Positions 57,749-64,000 of a stretch of 64,000 nt of DNA are shown in pieces. How positions within the stretch are numbered: the stretch's first letter is position 1; each line of letters starts with the position of its first letter. A program made the position numbers and the translations under genes. The notes under the pieces are model-generated. The model was not told the origin of the DNA. It did no database searches and worked only from the letters and a program-made list of their open reading frames with translations. The DNA comes from Roseovarius dicentrarchi (GTDB taxonomy: Bacteria > Pseudomonadota > Alphaproteobacteria > Rhodobacterales > Rhodobacteraceae), in the NCBI RefSeq assembly GCF_003316635.1, contig NZ_QNQP01000001.1, forward strand, positions 62,001-126,000, read 5' to 3'.

Positions 57749-59941
57749 TTATTCCGCCGCCAGCGGCAGGCCCTGATCGGCCATGACCTCGCGCAGCGCG
57801 GTCTCGATGTCCTGCGGACGGGCGCAGGCGGCGGCCTCCAGAACCTTGGAAATGCTGGGCGACGCTTCGGCGCCATGCACACGTTTGATCGGCTGGTCCA
57901 GCCAGTCAAAGCAGCGCCGTTGCAGCTCGTCCGCCAGCCATCCGCCATAGGACGTCCCGGCGGCGCCCTGCTCGACGATCAGCACATTGCCGGTTTTCTT
58001 GATGGATGCCTCTACCGTTTCCCAATCCAGACCTGCGCGGTCCAGACTGCGCAAATCGATGACTTCCGCGTCGATGCCCAGCCGCGCGACCGCGTCGGCG
58101 GTGGACTGCACCATCGACAGATAGGTCAGGATCGTCATCCTGGCGCCCGTGCGCACGACCTTGGCCTTGCCCAGCGGGATAAAGTAATCAAGATCGCTGG
58201 CAGGCGCCGGGCCTTTGGATGCATAAAGATCGACATGCTCCAGCACCAGCACCGGATCCTCGCACAAAAGCGCCGAATTCATCAGGCCGATATAGTCGAA
58301 CGGCGTTGAGGGCGCGACAATGCGCCAGCCGGGCGCGGTGGAGAAAATGCCGGCAGGGTCCATGGAATGCTGCGATCCATAGCCGGTGCCCATGGCCACC
58401 TTGGTGCGCAGCACAACCGGCATGGCATTTTCGCCGCCGAACATATGCCGCGCCTTGCCAATCTGGTTAAACACCTGATCGGCGGCGACCCACATGAAAT
58501 CAGGGTACATGAATTCGATCACCGGGCGCACGCGGCCATCGGCCGCCATGCCACCGGCAAGACCGGTAAAGGCGTTTTCCGAAATCGGTGTGCCAAGGCA
58601 GCGATCGGGGAACGCATCGGACAGACCGCGTGTCGCGCCGTTGGTGCCACCCTTCAGGCGGTGGACATCCTCGCCCATCACGACAATGCGGTCATCGGTC
58701 TCCATGCGGCGCGTCATGACGTTTGCCACGCAGTCGATGAATTTCACGTCATCCGTCAGCTCGCCGGTAAAGGTCGCTTCTTCCTCGAACCGTGCGCCGT
58801 CGAATTCGGACAGATCGCCGCGCAGGCCCATATCGCGAAAGCTTTCTTCGGGCCAGAGTGCGGGAATGATCCGGCGCTGGCCGTCCACTTCCTCGATCAG
58901 CTCGCCCGCGATCTCGTCCATCATGGTCTGGCAGTTGGCGCGCAGGTCTTCGATGCCTTGCGATCCGATGATCTGACGCTCCATCAGATCGCGCGCCATG
59001 GCGTCCAGGGGATCGCGCGCCCGCCACTCGGCCTCTTCCTCCTTGCTGCGATAGCCGAAGGCAGAGCCGGGCAATGCGCCGTTCTGATGGAAATAGCGAT
59101 AGACATCCGCCTCGATCACCACCGGGCCACCGCCCTTGCGCATGATCTCGTTGGCCTCCTGGCACGCCAGATAGACCGCGATCGTATCCATCCCGTCCAC
59201 GCGAAGCGCCGGGATACCAAAGGCCAGACCGCGCGCCGACAGGCGCGGTTCGGCGGTGACTTCGTCCACATGGGTCGACACCGCATAGCGGTTGTTTTCG
59301 ACGAAAAAGCAGATCGGCAGCTTCCACGCCGCGGCGATGTTCATCGTCTCAAGGACCGAGCCGATGTTGATTGCCCCATCGCCGAAATAGGTATAAACCA
59401 CATCGCCGGTACCCGCGTTCCTGTGCGCCCATGCGGCGCCCGCCGCCATGGGTACGCCGCCGCCGACAATGGCGTTGGTGCCCAAATTGCCGCTTTCGCC
59501 CCAGCGCAGATGCATGGACCCGCCGCGCCCCTTGCAGAACCCATCGGCAAGGCCCAGGATTTCCGACAGCGTGCGCTTGGACAGATGGCGCAGGTTGTCA
59601 CCAATGCTGGCCTCGGGATCAATGCCATCGGGCGCGACATAGGCCAGCGCCTTGGCCAGAAACTGGTGATGCGCGCGGTGCGATCCGTTCACCTGATCGC
59701 TGCCACGCATCGCCAGCGCAGACCCGACCGCGCCGCCCTCCTGCCCGACGGCAGAATGGGCCGGCCCATGGACCAGCCCCTGCCCGGCCAGTTCCAGAAC
59801 CTTTTCTTCGAAGGCGCGGATCAGGTGCAACTGGCTGAGCATGGTGCGGCCGATTGTTGGCTCCAGCGCGGCGCGATCCTCGGGGGCGGCGGCAATGTCG
59901 CGCCAGTATGTCTTGGGCATCAGATCGGTGTAGGTGGGCAT
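57749..59941 (-). CDS. 2-oxo acid dehydrogenase E1, alpha-beta fusion
   Basis: TPP-dependent decarboxylase of 730 residues. The alpha half (about 1-370) has RAFEEKVLELAGQG, HRAHHQFLAK and the TPP motif GDGAINIGSVLETMNIAA through VENN; the beta half (about 395-730) has VMGEDVHRLKGGTNGATRGL, GTPISENAFTGLAGGMAADG and a C-terminal transketolase domain. In most bacteria E1 alpha and beta are separate, but fusions occur in catabolic clusters. Substrate could be acetoin, pyruvate or a pathway-specific 2-oxo acid or diketone. Confidence 0.9.
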   Translation of the reverse strand: MPTYTDLMPKTYWRDIAAAPEDRAALEPTIGRTMLSQLHLIRAFEEKVLELAGQGLVHGPAHSAVGQEGGAVGSALAMRGSDQVNGSHRAHHQFLAKALAYVAPDGIDPEASIGDNLRHLSKRTLSEILGLADGFCKGRGGSMHLRWGESGNLGTNAIVGGGVPMAAGAAWAHRNAGTGDVVYTYFGDGAINIGSVLETMNIAAAWKLPICFFVENNRYAVSTHVDEVTAEPRLSARGLAFGIPALRVDGMDTIAVYLACQEANEIMRKGGGPVVIEADVYRYFHQNGALPGSAFGYRSKEEEAEWRARDPLDAMARDLMERQIIGSQGIEDLRANCQTMMDEIAGELIEEVDGQRRIIPALWPEESFRDMGLRGDLSEFDGARFEEEATFTGELTDDVKFIDCVANVMTRRMETDDRIVVMGEDVHRLKGGTNGATRGLSDAFPDRCLGTPISENAFTGLAGGMAADGRVRPVIEFMYPDFMWVAADQVFNQIGKARHMFGGENAMPVVLRTKVAMGTGYGSQHSMDPAGIFSTAPGWRIVAPSTPFDYIGLMNSALLCEDPVLVLEHVDLYASKGPAPASDLDYFIPLGKAKVVRTGARMTILTYLSMVQSTADAVARLGIDAEVIDLRSLDRAGLDWETVEASIKKTGNVLIVEQGAAGTSYGGWLADELQRRCFDWLDQPIKRVHGAEASPSISKVLEAAACARPQDIETALREVMADQGLPLAAE

Positions 59942-59953
59942 GTCAGATGTCCT

Positions 59954-60730
59954 TTACAAATAGCTATATGAAGACCAGCCGCCATCTGCGACCAGTGTCT
60001 GGCCGGTCACGTAGGCGGCCGCGTCAGAGGCCAGAAACAATGCGGCCTGTGCGATTTCTTCGGGCGTTCCAAGACGCCCCGCCGGCACCCGGTGATGCAG
60101 CGCATCCAGATCGATCCGCCCCTGCTGTATCAGCGTTTCGGTCAGCGCGGTGCGCACATAGCCCGGCCCGATGGCATTGACCCGAATGTTGCGGTCTGCC
60201 CATTCGATGGCCAGCACCTTGGTCAGGGCCACGACGCCGGCCTTGGCCGCGCAATAGGCGGCCCGTTCGGGCGCGGTGACAACACCGTACATCGAGGCGG
60301 TGTTCACGATGGACCCGCCGCCCTGATCGGCCATGATCCGGCCCGCCGCCTGCGCGACCAGAAACGCGCCGGTCAGGTTGACGTCGATTGCATGGCGCCA
60401 GGTCTGTTCGTCCAGGTCCAGCGACGACGCGTTGCCCGATATGCCGGCGTTGTTCATCACGATATCGAGCCGCCCGGTCAGCGCCTGCGCATCGCGGCAA
60501 GCCGCTGCAACCTGGGCCTGATCCGTGATCGACCCGGCGCGCGCGATCGCCCGGCCGGGATGGCGTGTGTTGATCGCCTCGGCCGCTGCGGCGGCGCCGC
60601 CTGCGTCCATATCGAACAGAACCAAGGACGCGCCCGCATCTGCAAACGCGTTCGCCATGGCAAGCCCCAGTCCCGAGGCCGCGCCGGTCACCAGTGCCGT
60701 GCGGCCAGAAAAATCGAAGTGAATATCCAT
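59954..60730 (-). CDS. Short-chain dehydrogenase/reductase
   Basis: 258 residues with the classical SDR pattern: nucleotide-binding VTGAASGLGLAMANAF, NNAG in DIVMNNAGISG, catalytic Ser in VNTASMYG and YCAAK; the Asp at LVLFDMD suggests NAD+ preference. The C-terminal TGQTLVADGGW is typical of sugar/alcohol dehydrogenases of this class. 12 bases upstream of the E1 gene. Confidence 0.88.
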   Translation of the reverse strand: MDIHFDFSGRTALVTGAASGLGLAMANAFADAGASLVLFDMDAGGAAAAAEAINTRHPGRAIARAGSITDQAQVAAACRDAQALTGRLDIVMNNAGISGNASSLDLDEQTWRHAIDVNLTGAFLVAQAAGRIMADQGGGSIVNTASMYGVVTAPERAAYCAAKAGVVALTKVLAIEWADRNIRVNAIGPGYVRTALTETLIQQGRIDLDALHHRVPAGRLGTPEEIAQAALFLASDAAAYVTGQTLVADGGWSSYSYL

Positions 60731-60819
60731 GCGATGTCCTTGTCCCTGTTTTGCGCGGCGCGGCGCGCGGCGATGTCTGGATCGCCCGAAATAGATGCCG
60801 GCCTGCCCGGCACATCCGA

Positions 60820-61563
60820 TCAGGCCATGTAGAGGCCGCCGTTCACATGAATCGTCTCGCCGTTGACGAAACTTGCCGCCGGGCTGCAGAGAAACGCGAT
60901 GACGGACGCGATTTCCGATGCCCGGCCAACCCGCCCCATCGGCGTGTGGCGCAACGTGTCGTCGCCGCGCGTGGCGATCAGATCGGCGGTCATCGGCGTT
61001 TCGATCACGCCGGGCGACACGGCGTTGACGCGGGTGCGCGGCGCCAGCTCCTTGGCCAGCGCGCGGCTCATCGCGCCAAGCGCGCCCTTGGACGCGGCGT
61101 AATGCGCGTTGGTCATCGCGCCGCGATGCGCCGCCATGGAGCTGAGATTGACGATGGACGAGTCCGGCGCCAGATGATCCACCGCGCGGCGCGTGATGTA
61201 GAACACGCCGTCAAGGTTGATGGACAGCGTGCGCCGCCACTCGTCATCTGTCATCTGCGCGAACGGCTCGGCCAGATATATGCCGGCAGACGGCACCAGA
61301 AAATCAACCCCGCCCAGATCGGCGGCGGCGGCAATCACGCGGTCTGCATCGGCAGGGTTCGCCGCATCCATTTCCAGCGTTTCGACCATGCCGGCGCCGG
61401 TGTCCGGTGCCAGCCCGGCGGCGAAGGTCGCCAGCGCATCCGCATCCCTATCCGCCAGCACCAGATTTGCCCCCGCCGCATGGAACAGCGACGCGGCCGC
61501 GCGGCCGATCCCGCCATTGGCCCCGGTCAAGACGAGCGTGCGACCACTGAAATCAAACATCAT
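60820..61563 (-). CDS. Short-chain dehydrogenase/reductase
   Basis: 247 residues, second SDR of the operon. LTGANGGIGRAAASLF, VPSAGIYLAEPF in place of NNAG, catalytic Ser in VNLSSMAAH and YAASKGALG; LVLADRD again points to NAD+. The Asn-Asn-Ala-Gly motif is degenerate (PSAG). Overlaps the VOC gene by 4 bases (ATGA). About 90 bases separate it from the next SDR. Confidence 0.88.
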   Translation of the reverse strand: MMFDFSGRTLVLTGANGGIGRAAASLFHAAGANLVLADRDADALATFAAGLAPDTGAGMVETLEMDAANPADADRVIAAAADLGGVDFLVPSAGIYLAEPFAQMTDDEWRRTLSINLDGVFYITRRAVDHLAPDSSIVNLSSMAAHRGAMTNAHYAASKGALGAMSRALAKELAPRTRVNAVSPGVIETPMTADLIATRGDDTLRHTPMGRVGRASEIASVIAFLCSPAASFVNGETIHVNGGLYMA

Positions 61564-62042
61564 TTGGGATTTTCAACCAAATCAGGGCGATACGCGTGAA
61601 TATCTGCATATTGAACGATCTCGACGATATGCCCCTCCGGGTCGCGCAGAAACACAAGGTAGGTGCCGGGGCGCACCTCGACCGGATCATCGCCGGTCAT
61701 CAACCGGGCGCCGGCCGCCACGGCGCGGGCGGTGACAGATTTGATATCGTCAACGATGAAGGTGACATAGCTGGCGGGGTGCTGGTCCAGAATATGCGCC
61801 CCCGGCGCCGGCATGTCCGATGGCGTCAGATCCGGCGCCAGCAGCTTGATCCGCTCGCCCCATGGGGTTTGCAGGCGCACAACGCGGTAGCCACCGGCGC
61901 TGAGCGCGGCCTGATCGGCCTTGGGCGCGGGCACGGTGACATCGGCCTCCACCGTCAGCCCGAAAGCGTCGCGGTAGAAATCCAGCATGGCAGGAAGGTC
62001 TTTGACCGTCAGGCCGATTTCCATAGGGGCAGTCATTTTCAT
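61560..62042 (-). CDS. VOC family (glyoxalase/dioxygenase-like) protein
   Basis: 160 residues: KMTAPMEIGLTVKDLPAMLDFYRDAFGL at the start and YLVFLRDPEGHIVEIVQYAD at the end, the two beta-alpha-beta halves of a vicinal-oxygen-chelate domain. The usual metal His of the first half (H near MEIGLTV) is absent, while Glu in HIVEIVQ is present. Start at 62042 with GAGGAGAG ahead. Coupled to the downstream SDR. Confidence 0.85.
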   Translation of the reverse strand: MKMTAPMEIGLTVKDLPAMLDFYRDAFGLTVEADVTVPAPKADQAALSAGGYRVVRLQTPWGERIKLLAPDLTPSDMPAPGAHILDQHPASYVTFIVDDIKSVTARAVAAGARLMTGDDPVEVRPGTYLVFLRDPEGHIVEIVQYADIHAYRPDLVENPK

Positions 62043-62067
62043 GGGTATCTCTCCTCGCGCCGCGTGC

Positions 62068-62781
62068 TTAGACGGCAAGCCATTCTTCGGTTATTTCCGG
62101 CGCGTCATTCAGGGCCTGGGGCGTGCCGGAAAACACGATCTGGCCATGGCCCATCACGCAGACGCGGTGTGACACCTTCATCGCGATGGTCAGCTTCTGT
62201 TCCACCAGCACCACTGAAACGCCCTGCTTGTTGATGTCCTTTATGACCTCGCCAACCACCGTGACGATCTTGGGCGCAAGACCCTCGGTCGGCTCGTCGA
62301 TCAGTATCACCAGCGGATTGCCCAACAGCGAACGGCACATCGTCAGCATCTGCTGTTCGCCGCCCGAAATACTACCCGCGCGGGTGTTGCGGCGTTCCTT
62401 GAGGCGCGGGAAATAGGTGAACATCTGGTCGACCGTCCATTTGGTCGCGCCTTCCGGCCCCTTTTGCTGACCCATTTCAAGGTTTTCATCGACCGTCAGG
62501 TTCAGAAAGATCTCGCGCTCTTCAGGAACGTAGGCCAGTCCGCGTCGGCAAATCGTATAGCTGCGCTGGCCTGCCAGATCCTCGCCATCAAGCCGAACGT
62601 GACCCGAACTGGGCGGGGCGAGGCCCATGATCGATTTCAGCGTGGTTGACCGCCCCGATCCGTTGCGCCCAAGCAGACTGACCACTTCGCCGCGCTGCAC
62701 ATCCATGGTGACACCGTGCAGAATGTGGCTTTTGCCATAGTAGGTGTGCAGGTTCTCAACCGAGAGAATAGGATCGCTCAT
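62068..62781 (-). CDS. livF: Branched-chain-amino-acid-type ABC transporter ATPase LivF
   Basis: 237 residues. ABC signature SISGGEQQMLT, Walker B LVILIDEPTEGLAP and H-loop VLVEQKL are normal, but Walker A reads GRNGSGRST: the catalytic Lys is Arg (codon CGG). HAAT-family LivF homologues with GRST exist in my recollection, so the protein may still work paired with LivG. The ATG overlaps the repaired livG stop (ATGA). Confidence 0.88.
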   Translation of the reverse strand: MSDPILSVENLHTYYGKSHILHGVTMDVQRGEVVSLLGRNGSGRSTTLKSIMGLAPPSSGHVRLDGEDLAGQRSYTICRRGLAYVPEEREIFLNLTVDENLEMGQQKGPEGATKWTVDQMFTYFPRLKERRNTRAGSISGGEQQMLTMCRSLLGNPLVILIDEPTEGLAPKIVTVVGEVIKDINKQGVSVVLVEQKLTIAMKVSHRVCVMGHGQIVFSGTPQALNDAPEITEEWLAV

Positions 62782-62830
62782 GCTACCTCCTCGCCCAGAT
62801 AGGCTTCTTTCACGCGGGCATTGGCGCGGA
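62778..62830 (-). other. Out-of-frame C-terminal tail of livG
   Basis: In the other frame this stretch encodes IRANARVKEAYLGEEVA, the normal LivG ending, and stops at TGA 62780-62778 overlapping the livF ATG. One A (T on plus strand at 62831-62832) is missing relative to this frame. Confidence 0.75.
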
Positions 62831-63529
62831 TTCCTCGGGTGTGCCGGTGGCGATGATTTCGCCGTAAACCAGCACGCTGATGCGGTGCGCCAGCGAAAAG
62901 ACCACGCTCATGTCGTGCTCCACGATCAGCAGGGTGCGCCCGTCGGTGATTTCACGGATCAGCCCGGAGGTGTAATCGGTTTCCTCCTGCGACATCCCCG
63001 CCATCGGCTCGTCCAGCAGGATCACCTGCGGGTCCGAAGCCAATGTCATGCCGATTTCCAGCGATCTTTGCTCGGAATAGGACATTTCACTGGCCAGCGA
63101 ATGGGCCCGCTCGGTCAGGCGGATCTTGGTCAACAGATCGTCGACCTCCTGATTGACCTTCTTCAGCCGCGCGGCCGAGCGCCAGAACACAAATTGCAGG
63201 TTGTGCTTGCGCATGACGGCCAGGCGCAGGTTCTCCAGAACCGTGACACCGGGAAAGATGTTGGTGATCTGAAACGACCGCGCGAGGCCAAGCCTGTTTA
63301 CCTCGGCAGGTTTGAGCCCGGCAATGTTCTTGCCATTCAGCACGATTTTTCCCGATGTCGGCGCAAACTGACCCGAGCACAGGTGAAACAGCGTGGATTT
63401 GCCCGCCCCGTTCGGCCCGATGATGGCGTGACGTTCGCCCCGGTGGACATCAAGGTTGGCGTTCTGAATGATCTTGGCTTCGCCAAAGGATTTGTGAACG
63501 TCCTGCAAGGCAAGGATGGTATCGGTCAT
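62810..63529 (-). CDS. livG: Branched-chain-amino-acid-type ABC transporter ATPase LivG (frameshifted C-terminus)
   Basis: 239 residues as read, from MTDTILALQDVHKSFGEA. Intact Walker A GPNGAGKST, Q-loop SFQITNIFPGVTVLENL, signature region EMSYSEQRSLEIG (YSEQR in place of LSGGQ, usual for LivG), Walker B VILLDEPMAG and VEHDM. The last residues ESAPMPA do not match the family: a missing A near 62831 shifts the frame; repaired, it ends IRANARVKEAYLGEEVA at 62778. The core enzyme is unaffected. Confidence 0.88.
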   Translation of the reverse strand: MTDTILALQDVHKSFGEAKIIQNANLDVHRGERHAIIGPNGAGKSTLFHLCSGQFAPTSGKIVLNGKNIAGLKPAEVNRLGLARSFQITNIFPGVTVLENLRLAVMRKHNLQFVFWRSAARLKKVNQEVDDLLTKIRLTERAHSLASEMSYSEQRSLEIGMTLASDPQVILLDEPMAGMSQEETDYTSGLIREITDGRTLLIVEHDMSVVFSLAHRISVLVYGEIIATGTPEESAPMPA

Positions 63530-64000
63530 GCGCTTGCCTCCTGAGCCGCCGCAGCGCGGCGATTGACGATCATTGTCAGCGCAATACCAATGGCAAACAG
63601 GCCTATGCCAAACGCCCATGGCAGCACGGACACGGGCGACCAGACATATGAGAACAGCGCGATGTCAGGCCAGTTGCCGTTGCCCGCCGTCGCGCGATAG
63701 TCGGACGACAGAAAGCGCTGGATAAACTCGATCATGAACACGCCACCAAAGGCCGCGATGGCAAGGCTGGCCACGCGGAGCGCCATTGTCCCCGCCGTTT
63801 GAGCAAGCCCGCGAAGAGATGAATGCCGGAACCGCTCGATCACCTCACCGACGATACCGCGCGGCATGAACATCATCACCAGAACAAAGATGATACCCTG
63901 ATACAGCAGCCACACCCGCGTCAGATCGGAGGTGATGTAGCCAAAGAACGTCATCAACGCGCCGCCGATGGCAGGCCCGAAAAACACCCGCACGCCCCCG
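63526..64000 (-). CDS. livM: Branched-chain-amino-acid-type ABC transporter permease LivM (5' part outside window)
   Basis: The C-terminal 158 residues or more. GPAIGGALMTFFGYIT and LLYQGIIFVLVMMFMPRGIVGEV are the LivM ending; further hydrophobic segments run to about residue 150. The tail is longer than in most LivM proteins, with an extra helical pair (ALRVASLAIAAFGGVFMIEF, LPWAFGIGLFAIGIALTMIV). The frame continues past 64000, so the GTG at 63993 is not a start. Overlaps livG by 4 bases. Confidence 0.85.
   Translation of the reverse strand, partial: GGVRVFFGPAIGGALMTFFGYITSDLTRVWLLYQGIIFVLVMMFMPRGIVGEVIERFRHSSLRGLAQTAGTMALRVASLAIAAFGGVFMIEFIQRFLSSDYRATAGNGNWPDIALFSYVWSPVSVLPWAFGIGLFAIGIALTMIVNRRAAAAQEASA

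Overview
The window is GC-rich chromosomal DNA from an alphaproteobacterium, most probably a marine member of the Rhodobacterales (Roseobacter group). This rests on recognised families and gene order: purC-purS-purQ beside a DUF1476 (F1-ATPase zeta inhibitor) gene, a betaine-homocysteine methyltransferase and purL; perM-hdaA-ppk1-ppx; a propionyl-CoA locus with a PccR/ScfR-type regulator; and a DddL-like DMSP lyase. No species can be named from sequence alone.

Layout. 1-8 kb: end of xerD, a CorC/HlyC-type membrane protein, a small lipoprotein, an L,D-transpeptidase, a DUF2254 membrane protein, a cytochrome P450 coupled to a (frameshifted) membrane-associated hydrolase, ccdA and a TusA-like protein. 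8.4-15 kb: rne with a long low-complexity tail, then a DctB/DctD-like two-component pair whose regulator lacks the sigma-54 contact loop. 15-20.7 kb: purine genes (purQ, purS, purC, purL) with the ATPase inhibitor and bmt. 20.8-28.6 kb, minus strand: a beta-helix protein, DUF4864, an Ldh-type oxidoreductase, lolD, lolC/E, DUF2937 and proS. 28.8-34.4 kb, plus strand: perM, hdaA, ppk1, ppx. 34.4-37.3 kb, minus strand: secreted protein, EEP phosphohydrolase, TerB-DnaJ protein, VOC protein. A CAU tRNA lies at 37.5 kb. 37.7-50.9 kb: propionyl-CoA assimilation (methylmalonyl-CoA mutase, pccA, pccB, pccR) interspersed with small lipoproteins and unknown genes. 51-54.6 kb: orphan Tat-exported solute-binding protein, DMSP lyase, DMT exporter. 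54.6-55.7 kb: AT-richer stretch with no convincing gene. 55.7-64 kb: at least nine tightly packed minus-strand genes (livM-livG-livF-VOC-SDR-SDR-E1-E2-AroE-like) that look like one catabolic operon of unknown substrate, open at the window end.

How the parts connect. DMSP lyase gives acrylate, which roseobacters can reduce to propionyl-CoA; the PccAB and mutase genes a few kilobases away would take propionyl-CoA to succinyl-CoA. The accessory operon couples an importer with two dehydrogenases and a 2-oxo-acid dehydrogenase E1/E2 pair without E3, so it probably ends in an acyl-CoA.

Three reading-frame lesions stand out: one-base frameshifts at about 6095 (hydrolase) and 62831 (livG), each restoring an ATGA overlap with the next gene when repaired, and an in-frame TAA in a small lipoprotein gene at 44317. 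They may be real or assembly errors.
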